Part shown: piece after piece, positions 1-7,071 of the stretch
Numbering within the stretch: position 1 is the first letter of the stretch
Layout of the letters: every line of letters starts with the position of its first letter
Source: Rubricoccaceae bacterium
GTDB taxonomy: Bacteria; Bacteroidota; Rhodothermia; Rhodothermales; Rubricoccaceae
NCBI GenBank assembly: GCA_024639085.1
Contig: JAHEJB010000004.1
Span: forward strand, 1 to 48,509
Length of the DNA: 48,509 bases
Reading direction: 5' to 3'
Translations under genes and position numbers: made by a program
Notes under the pieces: generated by a model
What the model saw: the letters and a program-made list of their open reading frames with translations, nothing else
What the model was told of the DNA's origin: nothing
Databases searched by the model: none

Positions 1-1
1 T

Positions 2-340
2 GCATACCTCATGCATGCCGGGTGGCCGTATATCGAGGAGACAAAGGCGATGATGTACGTATACCCCGACCTATATGCAGACGTCGGGGTGTTGGCGTGG
101 GCGCTGACGCGGGAGGCATTTTACACCGCGCTCCGTGATCTTGTGGACGCGGGCTTCGGGGATCGCCTTCTTTTTGGGACCGATCAGATGGTCTGGCCGG
201 GCGCGCTCGGGCTCGCCGTCGAGACCGTGGAGGCAGCGCCATTTCTCTCTGAGGATCAGAAGCGGGCGATCCTCTACGACAACGCGGCCCGTTTCCTTAA
301 TCTGAGCGACGAGCAGATCGCAGCGCACCACGGCCACTGA
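2..340 (+). CDS. Amidohydrolase (Amidohydro_2-like), C-terminal part
   Basis: This is the C-terminal end of a metal-dependent hydrolase of the amidohydrolase_2 (TIM-barrel) type. The reading frame is open to the left edge of the window, so the true start lies outside; the first internal ATG (position 11) is unlikely to be the start. The segment shows the late-barrel pattern of the family: a HAGWPY stretch near the beginning, then YADVG, and an FGTDQMVWPG stretch where the GTD aspartate normally belongs to the catalytic metal site. It ends with the usual helical tail built around KRAILYDNAARFLNL. The substrate cannot be told from this part. Nothing upstream is visible, and the next 550 bases have no convincing intact gene. 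Confidence 0.85.
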   Translation, partial: AYLMHAGWPYIEETKAMMYVYPDLYADVGVLAWALTREAFYTALRDLVDAGFGDRLLFGTDQMVWPGALGLAVETVEAAPFLSEDQKRAILYDNAARFLNLSDEQIAAHHGH

Positions 341-370
341 GAGGGAGCAGTAGAATTCACCACAAGATGG

Positions 371-505
371 ATGCAGCCAAAAACTTCAAGGCCCTTGAGA
401 AGCTTCCGATACTGGCCCTACGGTCTGACGATTGTTTTTAAGTTCTTCTATGAAGGCATGGACGACGACTCCGAGTACATGAATCCCGGGGCTGCCAATC
501 AGTAG
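371..505 (+). CDS. Possible 44-aa peptide or gene remnant
   Basis: This short frame begins with ATG 31 bases after the amidohydrolase stop and encodes 44 residues. Its second half (YWPYGLTIVFKFFYEG followed by MDDDSEYMNPG) has a hydrophobic run and an acidic tail and looks more protein-like than random frames nearby. I recognise no family. It could be a small protein cotranscribed with the amidohydrolase, or the tail of a decayed gene. No clear ribosome binding site is present. Confidence 0.2.
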   Translation: MQPKTSRPLRSFRYWPYGLTIVFKFFYEGMDDDSEYMNPGAANQ

Positions 506-629
506 AGGCTGTACGAAGTTGCTAGACACATAACCCCGCTGCAAGCCGACGAAGGGCCTGCGCATTGCCTCGTCCTTCCCTCAATCTGAATTTGTAGCCC
601 AATTAGCCCAAGGCTGCCATTCTGCCGAT

Positions 630-800
630 CTAAATCGGCATCGGATACGGGATCGGGTGGGGCGAACCCGGCTGCCACGGCGGGAACGCCTCCAGCACTC
701 GCTCCCAAGAATCCACGTCCACCGTGCGGTCTCTGTACGATAGCCGGTACCGCCCACTCACGAGGTGATTAACCGCATAAGACGGAAGGTCGGACGGCCT
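630..800 (-). pseudogene. Start-less coding remnant
   Basis: A 56-codon minus-strand frame runs from just after an in-frame TAG (801-803) to a TAG at 630-632. It has no ATG; one GTG occurs internally. The translation contains NHLVSGRYRLSYRDRTVDVD, then SWERVLEAFPPWQPG and a proline-rich tail, a composition typical of real protein rather than chance. Its upstream part is missing: tRNA-Lys starts only about 100 bases further up. I could not assign a family. A decayed gene C-terminus is the simplest reading. Confidence 0.25.
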
Positions 801-898
801 CTATTGGCCGGAAATGGCCTTTTCGTATTCGGGCACATCTATACAACCTGGCTTGCTGGAACCGGCCCCAAACCTACCCAAAACGCCCTTTTTCCTCG

Positions 899-972
899 TA
901 CCCCCGGAAGGACTCGAACCTTCGACACCCTGATTAAGAGTCAGGTGCTCTAACCAACTGAGCTACGGAGGC
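899..972 (-). tRNA. tRNA-Lys (CTT)
   Basis: The minus strand folds as a complete cloverleaf. The acceptor stem GCCTCCG (from 972) pairs with CGGGGGT near 900, with one G-U at the first pair. The anticodon stem CTGA/TCAG holds the loop CTCTTAA, giving anticodon CTT for lysine. The T arm carries TTCGAGT and the discriminator is A. CCA is not encoded. It lies between the metal-receptor operon, which ends 56 bases upstream, and the gene-poor stretch. Confidence 0.95.
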
Positions 973-1027
973 ATACGTCAATTTACCGAATTGCAGGGAA
1001 TCGCTTTAAAAAGCAAGGGTGAAAATG

Positions 1028-3310
1028 CTATCCACCAAATGAAACCCGTAGGCCGAGCCTGACGCTACGGCCCATGGAGAGAACACCGTAAGGTCGAAAA
1101 CGACTCATCGGATCAACATAGCTCTTGTTGAAGAGGTTGTTGATCGAAAGCGTTGTCGAAACATCAAGACTGCTCGTCGCAAACGACGCGGACAGGGAAG
1201 CATCCCAGACGGAGTACGAGTTCGTGGGTACTTCCTCGAGAAGCTCGGGGCGGTTTTGCGATGCGACAATCGAGGGTCCGATTTGAAGCTCGAAGTCGCG
1301 CACAGGCCCAACAAACTCAGCCTTATACTCAAGTGCCGTCTGAAGCCTCGCGGGCGGCACGAACGGAAGAGGCTCGTCCGTTTCGCGATTCACACCCTGT
1401 GTCAGATCTCCTGAGAAGTGAAATCCGACGCCGTGAAAAACATGGGGGTGGATATCCACACGGAACTCGCCACCAATGAGCCGAGCGTCGGCCTGGCTGT
1501 AGTCGTAGATGACCAGCCCGGAAACATCGTCGATTTCAGACGTGGCTCTTGGAAAGATGTAGCTCGAGATCTGATTGACGAACCCGCTCACCTCCGCGTA
1601 CATGTGCGGCGTCAGGTAGCGCATCACCCCATCCAGGGCGAGGCTTGTTTCCGGGATCAGATCGGAATTGCCGCGCTCGAACCGCAGGGTGCCCTCATGG
1701 ACACCGTTTCCGAACAGTTCGATGAGTTGCGGGGCGCGAAAGGCTCGCCCCAGATTGGCGGCGACCGACAGGTCGCCACGCGGTTGCCAGGCGACACCTA
1801 CCGCTCCGGTCACAGCCGTGTAGTTACGCGACCCGGCCGTCAGTCCCAACTCATCCGATGAGTCGTTTTCCAGCGAGCGGAGGTCCAGGCGCACACCGGC
1901 ATCAAGTGTAACAGATGGCAAGACCAACTCCTCCGTCACGTACACGGCCCCGTTGAGGGTCCGCGCGCCCGGAATAAGTGTTTCCTCGGCCAACGTCTCG
2001 TTCTTCTGCCACATCCCGCTAATCCCGATCGTCCCAAAGATGCGGCCAATCGGTCGGTGGTGAACGCGCGCATCTGTCGTAGCTGTCGTCAGCTGGAGGT
2101 GCAACGCGGGGCCTTCTTCCTCTTCGTGCCCTCCTTCTTCTTCCCCTTCATGGTGATGCCCGAACTCGCGGCGGTTGTTTTGCTGGATGGCTGAGATGAC
2201 CTCCAGCCTGCTTCGACCGATCGGAACTTCTGCCTGTGCGCGACTGGAGTAGTGCGAAATTTCCTGAAACGGTTCGGCCAAATCGTGTCGACCAAGGTTC
2301 AGTTCCTCCCCTTCCTCACCGAGGAAATCAGGCTCAAAAAGGCCAAGGGTGCTCGTGAACGACGTTCCGGACAGGACTACACGCCCTCCACTTTCAAATT
2401 CACGGCCAAAGCGGATGCCGCCCGAAAGTTGCTCCTGCGCTGTGTTCAAGATCAGCCCATTCGGCGTTGAAACGTGACCCGCGTTAAGCAGCCCGAGGCG
2501 TCCATCGTAGGCCCAGTTCCCAGAGCGGCCGCTGAATGCAAGGTCGCCCGATCCCTGTTGCGACCCCGAAATGCCTGTCAGGCCGATCGATCCGCTGAAA
2601 GGTGCTTCCAAGTCAAACAGGTCGTCGTGCATGGTGTGGATGACGCCGCCGAGGGCATCCGATCCATACAGCAAACTCGACGGCCCCCGGAGCACCTCAA
2701 TTCGGTCCACGTTGGTGCTTCCGATTTCGGGTCCATGTTCATCGCCCCAGCCCTGTCCTTCCTGCCGGACGCCGTCGGCGATTACAAGAACGCGTTGCGA
2801 TGTCAGTCCACGAATGACGGGTTTGGCCACGGCCGGACCGGTCCGCAGCAGGCGCACACCGGCCACGCCATCCAGCGCATCCATCGCGGAGCCGCCCGTT
2901 GAACGCGCAAGCTCTCCTTCGTCTACCAGCGCAACCGACTGCGGCGTTGAAAGCACGTCCGATGCCCGCGCTCTTGCAGTAACCGTCACGTCGCCGATTT
3001 CGACAAAAGAGGGTGTCAGAACGATATCCAGCGTGGCTGTTTCGTTTTCACCAATGTCGATGCTACGCGTCTCTGTCTTGTAACCAACAAAGCTGAACGT
3101 GATGCGAAATGATCCCGTGTGAGGAAGGTCGATCTGATATCGCCCCTCCAAAGTGGTAGTGGTGCCCAAATCGAGCGTTGGCAATAAAACTGTGGCGCCC
3201 GGCAACGGCTGACCGGTTTCGCCATCGGTTATCTGACCTGAGATGGACTGAGCGAACGCTGTGGTTACTGACAGCCACAGTGCGATCGCCGCAACGAATA
3301 AGCGGAGCAT
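1028..3310 (-). CDS. TonB-dependent outer-membrane receptor, probable zinc/metal uptake
   Basis: The 760-residue protein is a TonB-dependent transporter. A signal peptide ends near SVTTAFAQ, followed by a carboxypeptidase-regulatory-like beta-sandwich (about residues 22-105, starting SGQITDGETGQPLPGATV), the plug domain (about 115-225, with VRLLRTGPAVAKPVIRGL and RIEVLRGPSSLLYGSDALGG) and a 22-strand-type barrel to a C-terminal aromatic-poor end. An extracellular-loop position near residues 380-400 carries a His/Glu cluster (GHHHEGEEEGGHEEEEG), and HH recurs shortly after. Such a loop resembles that of zinc receptors of the ZnuD type; the metal assignment is inference. The His/Cys-rich gene 30 bases upstream is likely in the same transcript and supports metal handling. 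Copper or nickel remain possible. Confidence 0.88.
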   Translation of the reverse strand: MLRLFVAAIALWLSVTTAFAQSISGQITDGETGQPLPGATVLLPTLDLGTTTTLEGRYQIDLPHTGSFRITFSFVGYKTETRSIDIGENETATLDIVLTPSFVEIGDVTVTARARASDVLSTPQSVALVDEGELARSTGGSAMDALDGVAGVRLLRTGPAVAKPVIRGLTSQRVLVIADGVRQEGQGWGDEHGPEIGSTNVDRIEVLRGPSSLLYGSDALGGVIHTMHDDLFDLEAPFSGSIGLTGISGSQQGSGDLAFSGRSGNWAYDGRLGLLNAGHVSTPNGLILNTAQEQLSGGIRFGREFESGGRVVLSGTSFTSTLGLFEPDFLGEEGEELNLGRHDLAEPFQEISHYSSRAQAEVPIGRSRLEVISAIQQNNRREFGHHHEGEEEGGHEEEEGPALHLQLTTATTDARVHHRPIGRIFGTIGISGMWQKNETLAEETLIPGARTLNGAVYVTEELVLPSVTLDAGVRLDLRSLENDSSDELGLTAGSRNYTAVTGAVGVAWQPRGDLSVAANLGRAFRAPQLIELFGNGVHEGTLRFERGNSDLIPETSLALDGVMRYLTPHMYAEVSGFVNQISSYIFPRATSEIDDVSGLVIYDYSQADARLIGGEFRVDIHPHVFHGVGFHFSGDLTQGVNRETDEPLPFVPPARLQTALEYKAEFVGPVRDFELQIGPSIVASQNRPELLEEVPTNSYSVWDASLSASFATSSLDVSTTLSINNLFNKSYVDPMSRFRPYGVLSMGRSVRLGLRVSFGG

Positions 3311-3340
3311 GGAAGTTTTGTCTGGTTTGAGGAAAGCAGG

Positions 3341-3724
3341 TCACACAGCCTGCTTTGGTGGTCCTCGAACCAGAGATAGTCCATGTGGAGTGGTTCCATA
3401 GTGCCCAGCTACACCCTGTGCAGCGTGTGTCGAGCGTTCACCGCAAGCGCAGTCTTCGGTACATCCAATCGTTCCAACCGAGACACTCTGGCACAAAACA
3501 CAGGCTATCGCCGCGTTCAGCGGATCAGGGCAAGGTGGTAGTAGCTCAACACCATGATCGTCGCTGGCAGCGTGGTGATGGTGGGTGTCGGCAGAAGCAT
3601 GCTCAACACGGACCTCCTTCCATTCCTCCGCGTGCTCGATCCTGTGCAGCGTGGGCACAAGAACTCCGCCGGTCACAAACGTGACGAGAAGAATCAGGGC
3701 GCTATGGCGAAGGCTCGTGTTCAT
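3341..3724 (-). CDS. Exported His/Cys-rich small protein (DUF2946-like)
   Basis: The chosen ATG (3724) starts a 127-residue protein with one N-terminal hydrophobic segment (HSALILLVTFVTGGVLV) that can act as signal or membrane anchor. An in-frame start 27 bases upstream would overlap the palindrome at 3746-3760, so I prefer the second. After the membrane segment come HRIEHAEEW, a THHHH run with further His residues, and then a CxxC (CVLC) and a CTEDCACGE cluster. These are plausible metal ligands. The arrangement, a short protein with one membrane segment, His-rich middle and CxxC, resembles the DUF2946 group often found beside copper or zinc TonB receptors. It sits 30 bases upstream of the receptor gene and probably leads that operon. 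A periplasmic metal buffer or sensor is a reasonable guess. Confidence 0.7.
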   Translation of the reverse strand: MNTSLRHSALILLVTFVTGGVLVPTLHRIEHAEEWKEVRVEHASADTHHHHAASDDHGVELLPPCPDPLNAAIACVLCQSVSVGTIGCTEDCACGERSTHAAQGVAGHYGTTPHGLSLVRGPPKQAV

Positions 3725-3745
3725 CAATCCCAAACGCTGAAAAGC

Positions 3746-3760
3746 TAGCACCTTGTGCTA
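3746..3760. promoter_or_regulatory. Palindrome TAGCAC-CTT-GTGCTA, candidate operator
   Basis: A perfect 6-bp inverted repeat with a 3-base spacer lies 22 bases upstream of the preferred start of the His/Cys-rich gene. Its size fits a dimeric regulator half-site pair. Because the downstream operon looks metal-related, a metal-responsive repressor is conceivable, but the sequence does not match a Zur or Fur consensus that I can recall. Confidence 0.35.
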
Positions 3761-3820
3761 CGCGTCACAACTAACCATCCAGACAAGAAACCTCGCCTGC
3801 GAAAGCAAACGGGGTCATCC

Positions 3821-3894
3821 TGGAGGCGCCGAGCGGACTCGAACCGCTGTAGAGGGTTTTGCAGACCCTTGCCTAGCCACTCGGCCACGGCGCC
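3821..3894 (-). tRNA. tRNA-Cys (GCA), CCA encoded
   Basis: The acceptor GGCGCCG (from 3894) pairs perfectly with CGGCGCC at 3825-3831. The anticodon loop CTGCAAA gives GCA, cysteine. The discriminator is U (plus-strand A3824), the identity base expected for tRNA-Cys, and CCA follows directly (3821-3823), so the 3' end is encoded, unlike the other tRNAs here. It lies upstream of and parallel to the metal-receptor operon. Confidence 0.96.
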
Positions 3895-4019
3895 ATTTGG
3901 GGGGTCGGAAGATACGGCAGACACAAACGCCGCACTGCGCGCCCGGTAGGTCGAAAGCATCGCTTTCGATGCGCAGGCATGTGCGAAGGCAATACAGCTC
4001 AGTGTCCCACAAGAAGTAG

Positions 4020-4093
4020 CGCGCCCGGTAGGACTCGAACCTACGGCCTGCGGTTTAGAAGACCGCCGCTCTATCCAGCTGAGCTACGGGCGC
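4020..4093 (-). tRNA. tRNA-Arg (TCT)
   Basis: GCGCCCG (from 4093) pairs with CGGGCGC at 4021-4027; the anticodon stem GCGGT/ACCGC holds CTTCTAA, giving anticodon TCT for arginine. The T arm has TTCGAGT and the discriminator is G. CCA is not encoded. A nearly identical copy of its 5' half lies about 107 bases upstream at 4165-4200. Confidence 0.95.
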
Positions 4094-4145
4094 GGATTAT
4101 CCAAAATACCAACGCAGGAATCGCTGCGATGACGTTGAACCTGTG

Positions 4146-4161
4146 TCCCGACTTGTCGGGA
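4146..4161. repeat. Palindrome TCCCGAC-TT-GTCGGGA
   Basis: A perfect 7-bp inverted repeat with a 2-base loop sits exactly where the broken tRNA-Arg copy loses its similarity to the intact gene. A 12-base match to its left part (GTCCCGACTTGT) occurs at 48497-48508, the window edge, but without the right arm. It could be a small mobile palindrome, a terminator stem or a recombination scar. Confidence 0.45.
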
Positions 4162-4164
4162 ATT

Positions 4165-4200
4165 GAAGACCTCCGCTCTATCCAGCTGAGCTACGGGCGC
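4165..4200 (-). pseudogene. Truncated tRNA-Arg: 5' half only
   Basis: Thirty-five of 36 bases match the 5' half of the intact tRNA-Arg (4058-4093): the acceptor 5' strand, the whole D arm and the start of the anticodon stem up to GTCTTC. The single change (G to T on the plus strand, 4172) falls in the anticodon stem. The remaining half is absent and replaced by AATT and the palindrome at 4146-4161. It cannot fold as a tRNA. It looks like a partial tandem duplication or the scar of an integration or excision event at the tRNA gene. Confidence 0.85.
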
Positions 4201-4211
4201 TGGAACCGGGC

Positions 4212-4228
4212 TTGACCATCTTGGTCAA
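4212..4228 (-). terminator. Hairpin after tRNA-Pro
   Basis: TTGACCA and TGGTCAA form a perfect 7-bp stem with a 3-base loop starting 5 bases beyond the 3' end of tRNA-Pro on the minus strand. There is no U run, so it may be a processing or weak termination signal, not a classic intrinsic terminator. Confidence 0.45.
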
Positions 4229-4232
4229 CGTG

Positions 4233-4306
4233 TCGGGGCGGCCGGATTCGAACCGACGACCTACTGCTCCCAAAGCAGTCGCGCTACCGGGCTGCGCTAC
4301 GCCCCG
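4233..4306 (-). tRNA. tRNA-Pro (TGG)
   Basis: CGGGGCG (from 4306) pairs with CGCCCCG at 4234-4240. The anticodon stem ACTGC/GCAGT encloses TTTGGGA, giving TGG for proline. The first base is C with A as discriminator, normal for tRNA-Pro; the T arm carries TTCGAAT. CCA is not encoded. It is the first of three parallel tRNA genes on this strand. Confidence 0.95.
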
Positions 4307-4367
4307 AATGCGCGCAATATACCGCAGCAACGATCTCGCCACGGCCTCTCCGCGCTATCTTCGCGAC

Positions 4368-4829
4368 ATGGAAAATTCTACACAAGAGCAGCTTGCGGCC
4401 GACAAACGCACTCTCCGCATAATCTGGCTAGCGATTGTGTCCGGCGTGGTCATGTTGAGCGCCATCATGACGTTCTTATTGCAGTCGGGTGCGGGCGGCA
4501 CTGTTTCCCAAGGCAACGTCTTCTTCACGCTGAACGCAGCCCTCAATATTGCGTCGATCCTTCTGGGTTTCACGATTCAGCGAAAACTGGATGCAGCTTT
4601 GACGTTCACGAAATCCTACGCTGAAGCTGCAGGTCTCATTCGTTCGCGCTGCATCATTTCGCTTGCCGTTGTAGAGGCCTCTGCGTTGTTTGCAGCCGTG
4701 GCCACCTTCCTTACGGGTGATCTGCTGAACCTTGCCTTCGTCGTTCCTTTCTTTGCGTTTTCGTGGCTATTCTTCCCCTCCGATTCGCGATTCGCGTATT
4801 GGCAGGCCATGATCGGCGACGAGCGCTAG
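4368..4829 (+). CDS. Small four-helix membrane protein, unknown function
   Basis: The preferred ATG at 4368 gives 153 residues; the frame is open further upstream but that part is the tRNA-Pro gene. A polar N-terminus (MENSTQEQLAADKRTLRI) is followed by four hydrophobic segments near residues 20-40, 55-72, 92-112 and 116-135, and a short polar tail. The segment between helices 2 and 3 (QRKLDAALTFTKSY) would be cytosolic. I recognise no family. TATCTTCG, a good -7 element, ends only 4 bases before the ATG, so the message may be leaderless or nearly so. It converges on the ribosomal-protein operon across a shared hairpin. Confidence 0.75.
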   Translation: MENSTQEQLAADKRTLRIIWLAIVSGVVMLSAIMTFLLQSGAGGTVSQGNVFFTLNAALNIASILLGFTIQRKLDAALTFTKSYAEAAGLIRSRCIISLAVVEASALFAAVATFLTGDLLNLAFVVPFFAFSWLFFPSDSRFAYWQAMIGDER

Positions 4830-4838
4830 AAACGAAAA

Positions 4839-4866
4839 GGGCGGCTCCGCACGTGCAGAGTCGCCC
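4839..4866. terminator. Bidirectional terminator hairpin
   Basis: GGGCGGCTC and GAGTCGCCC form a GC-rich stem with one mismatched G-U pair and the self-complementary loop core GCACGTGC. It lies 10 bases after the membrane-protein stop and 22 bases beyond the DUF4295 stop on the other strand, as expected of a terminator shared by convergent units. A-rich sequence lies on the left, which gives the U run for the minus-strand transcript. Confidence 0.7.
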
Positions 4867-4888
4867 CAATAATTGCGCGAGACAATAT

Positions 4889-5065
4889 CTAGCTGGCCTT
4901 TGCCGCCTTCAATTCGTTTTGGACCTCGCCGACTTCCACCATTTTTGAGCGGAACTCGTAGTTGCCGTTTCCTTTCTTTGACGCGACGATAACTTTCGCC
5001 ATTTGCTTGGCGTCAGCATCTGCGCCACGGTTGGTGCGCTGGTTCTTCGAGACTTTCTTTGCCAT
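4889..5065 (-). CDS. DUF4295 small ribosome-linked protein
   Basis: A 58-residue basic protein starting MAKKVSKNQRTNRGAD and containing AKQMAKVIVASKKGNGNYEF matches the DUF4295 family, a short protein found in Bacteroidota directly after rpmG. Its function is not established; position and basic charge suggest ribosome association. It is the last gene of rpmB-rpmG-DUF4295, 51 bases after rpmG. It is shorter than many gene callers accept. In many relatives ftsY follows; here the operon stops at the hairpin. Confidence 0.88.
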   Translation of the reverse strand: MAKKVSKNQRTNRGADADAKQMAKVIVASKKGNGNYEFRSKMVEVGEVQNELKAAKAS

Positions 5066-5116
5066 TGTTCTGTAGGTCTAGGTGCAGGCCGACATATAGC
5101 GGGCCGCACACTTGAT

Positions 5117-5287
5117 TTACTTGATCTCGCGATGGAGGGTGTGTTTGCGGAGCTTCGCGTTGTACTTCTTGAGTTCAAGGCGTTCCGTGGTGTTCCGGCG
5201 GTTCTTGACCGTCGAATAGCGCGACGTGCCCGGAGCCTCTGTGCATTCGAGGATAACCTGTATGCGAACGTCTTTTCCTTTTGCCAT
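5117..5287 (-). CDS. rpmG: 50S ribosomal protein L33
   Basis: Fifty-six residues with the L33 core: VILECTE, then [19 protein letters not shown] and [10 protein letters not shown]. In zinc-binding L33 the pairs of cysteines fall in LECxxC and CPxCxKH; here only the first cysteine remains (C15) and the second pair is replaced by NAKL, so this is a C-minus form that should not bind zinc. It lies between rpmB (30 bases upstream) and DUF4295, the usual Bacteroidota order. Confidence 0.95.
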   Translation of the reverse strand: MAKGKDVRIQVILECTEAPGTSRYSTVKNRRNTTERLELKKYNAKLRKHTLHREIK

Positions 5288-5317
5288 TGGTCTTGTAGTT
5301 CAGGTCGAAGATGGGCG

Positions 5318-5554
5318 TCAGATACTGACGCCGTTGGCACGTGCTTCCTTAAGCACGGCACTTATCCCTTTCTTGTTTATGGTTTTCAGCGTTTGGGTAG
5401 AGACTCGGAGCGTCACCCAGCGATCTTCTTCCGGAATGTAGAAGCGCTTTTTCTGAAGGTTTACATTGAACCGCCGCCGCACCTTGTTGTGAGCGTGCGA
5501 AACGTGGTTCCCAGACATGGGCCCCTTGCCGGTTACTTGATCTTTGCGTGCCAT
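5318..5554 (-). CDS. rpmB: 50S ribosomal protein L28
   Basis: Seventy-eight residues, full family length. It shows the L28 signature at the N-terminus ([19 protein letters not shown] pattern, with Q where many have C), then [18 protein letters not shown] and a C-terminal [14 protein letters not shown]. The first position of the usual zinc site is lost, matching the cysteine-poor L33 next to it. It leads a three-gene ribosomal operon and is probably driven from the 140-base region upstream. Confidence 0.96.
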   Translation of the reverse strand: MARKDQVTGKGPMSGNHVSHAHNKVRRRFNVNLQKKRFYIPEEDRWVTLRVSTQTLKTINKKGISAVLKEARANGVSI

Positions 5555-5613
5555 TGTCGTAGGTCGAATGCCGCAATACGCGGACTCTCGGATTTATTCA
5601 GTTGCAGTGCGAA

Positions 5614-5628
5614 TAGCTTGAAAAGCTA
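5614..5628. promoter_or_regulatory. Palindrome TAGCTT-GAA-AAGCTA upstream of rpmB
   Basis: A perfect 6-bp inverted repeat with a 3-base spacer lies 60 bases upstream of the rpmB start, inside the promoter region. The geometry equals that of the palindrome at 3746-3760. It may be an operator or part of a leader hairpin; no ribosomal-protein binding site is recognised. Confidence 0.25.
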
Positions 5629-5695
5629 CGACCCAGTGCTATGCAGATTCAATTGATAGTGGACGTGGAAGTGTGAGACTACCGAGAAAAGAAGA

Positions 5696-5726
5696 AGGCT
5701 TCAACACGTGATTTGCGTCGAAGCCT
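5696..5726 (-). terminator. Terminator of the barrel-protein unit
   Basis: AGGCTTC and GAAGCCT pair around a loop of about 17 bases, 26 bases after the stop of the outer-membrane protein gene. On the minus strand the stem is followed by TCTTCTTTTCT, a U-rich tract, so it fits intrinsic termination. Confidence 0.6.
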
Positions 5727-5751
5727 AAACTTGGGAATCATTTCTGGAGGT

Positions 5752-6996
5752 CTAGAAAAGACCAAAACGAACCTGAAGGAGATGGTTGTAGCGCCCCAAC
5801 TGGCCAGCTACGCGCCCATCTTCTACTCCCGAATAGGCGTATTCAATTTCTACAACCGGAAGCTCTACACTCGCCCCAAACGACGCATAACCCTGGCTGT
5901 AGCCAGAGTGAAGTGAGACAATCCGACCAACCTGAGCACCAAGACCCATTCGAAAATGTGCACCCGCAGGTTGGTCAAACTCGGACGTTGAGGCGCTGAC
6001 ATAGTCGACAGCAACCGTTAAACTGTTCAAGAATGCCTGGGTTGCCGGCGGAAGTGGAACTCGGTAGGCTGCACCGAACCGATAAGAGGGCTTGGATTGG
6101 CGTGCATTGAACCGAGCCTCAAGTTCTGCAATCTCCTCTTCGTCATTTGGACCATCGTTGCCTGTCAGATCGATGCGACGGTCGTAGCGGTAAGTAAAAC
6201 CACCGCCCACGAGCTGATAGAATGCAAGACCAAGATCTACATTTGGCATCACATCCTTCGCATGGATGCCTGCATCAAACGCAATGCTCGAGCCTCTGAG
6301 CACGTATAAATGCTCTTCTTCAGGGTCTAGTTCTTCCAGCAACGCTCCTTTGGCCGTGAGATACCGTCGCGTATAACTCGCGGTTGCACCAACGGCGAGC
6401 GGAGAGCCTGGGATGCCATACGCTCCAGTTATGGGGAGAATTATGTCGAGTTGATTGTAGAGATCCAAACGTGGTACACCAACACCTGCATCAATAAACT
6501 GATTTCGGAATCGGTTCGTAGCAAACAGGCCTACCCCGAGCGCTTCGTTGTCCGAAATAGCCAGCTGGACGGCGGGACCATAAGCAGTGGCAGTCATTGT
6601 TGTCTGCGACCTGCCGAGTTCCAATGCACGATCATACAACGCTTCAAGGCGGTCATAATCGTTCAAGCGGATTTCCTCCAGCCCCTCTTCTACGGCGGGC
6701 TCCAACTCGTTACGAACAAATCTGTACTCTTCAAATATCCCCCTGCTCACGCTCAAGCCGGCACCGACAAATGTGATCTTTGGCTTGGAGAGATCTAGTC
6801 GGACGAGGTGGGCAGGATTGTAGAAAAAAGCCGTCTCGTCCATGGGAACGGCAGCAACAGCTCCGCCCATCGCGCGAACTTGCAAGCCAACCACACTTGG
6901 GCGCGCGTCTTGTTGAAGAGATCCGAACGTTTGCGCATCCGCGACAGTGAAGGAACTGACGAGCAGAATTGCTAGAACCAGCGAGCGAGCGTACAT
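5752..6996 (-). CDS. Outer-membrane beta-barrel protein (FadL/PorV-like)
   Basis: The ATG at 6996 is preferred because it directly precedes a good signal peptide (MYARSLVLAILLVSSFTVADAQ); the frame is open 48 bases further. The 414-residue product starts after cleavage with a segment like that of PorV/FadL-type barrels: LQVRAMGGAVAAVPMDETAFFYNPAHL, where AMGGA and NPA are the recurring signature. Alternating strands continue to a C-terminal phenylalanine (RFGLF). PorV relatives serve the type IX secretion system, and a T9SS substrate is encoded nearby, but this could equally be a general transporter. It follows the TPR lipoprotein by 75 bases. Confidence 0.7.
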   Translation of the reverse strand: MYARSLVLAILLVSSFTVADAQTFGSLQQDARPSVVGLQVRAMGGAVAAVPMDETAFFYNPAHLVRLDLSKPKITFVGAGLSVSRGIFEEYRFVRNELEPAVEEGLEEIRLNDYDRLEALYDRALELGRSQTTMTATAYGPAVQLAISDNEALGVGLFATNRFRNQFIDAGVGVPRLDLYNQLDIILPITGAYGIPGSPLAVGATASYTRRYLTAKGALLEELDPEEEHLYVLRGSSIAFDAGIHAKDVMPNVDLGLAFYQLVGGGFTYRYDRRIDLTGNDGPNDEEEIAELEARFNARQSKPSYRFGAAYRVPLPPATQAFLNSLTVAVDYVSASTSEFDQPAGAHFRMGLGAQVGRIVSLHSGYSQGYASFGASVELPVVEIEYAYSGVEDGRVAGQLGRYNHLLQVRFGLF

Positions 6997-7071
6997 GACT
7001 GGCGGAGGCGCAATGGAATTACACGAAATAAGAGGGGGAAGCACGATGCCTCCCCATAATGCTCTTTTTAC

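Larger units (their letters stand above)
341..898. other. Gene-poor stretch with coding remnants
   Basis: Between the amidohydrolase and tRNA-Lys no complete gene can be supported. Two short protein-like frames are visible and listed separately: one on the plus strand at 371-505 and one without a start on the minus strand at 630-800. They point toward each other, as if two neighbouring genes had decayed. A short GGCC-rich inverted repeat lies near 795-825. No transposase or clear repeat boundary was seen. Confidence 0.4.

Noticed and set aside
4146-4200. Second functional tRNA-Arg
   Set aside because: Only the 5' half is present; no T arm or 3' acceptor strand can be found downstream.
5003-5656. 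217-codon plus-strand open frame
   Set aside because: It covers rpmB, rpmG and DUF4295 on the opposite strand, all certain by sequence.
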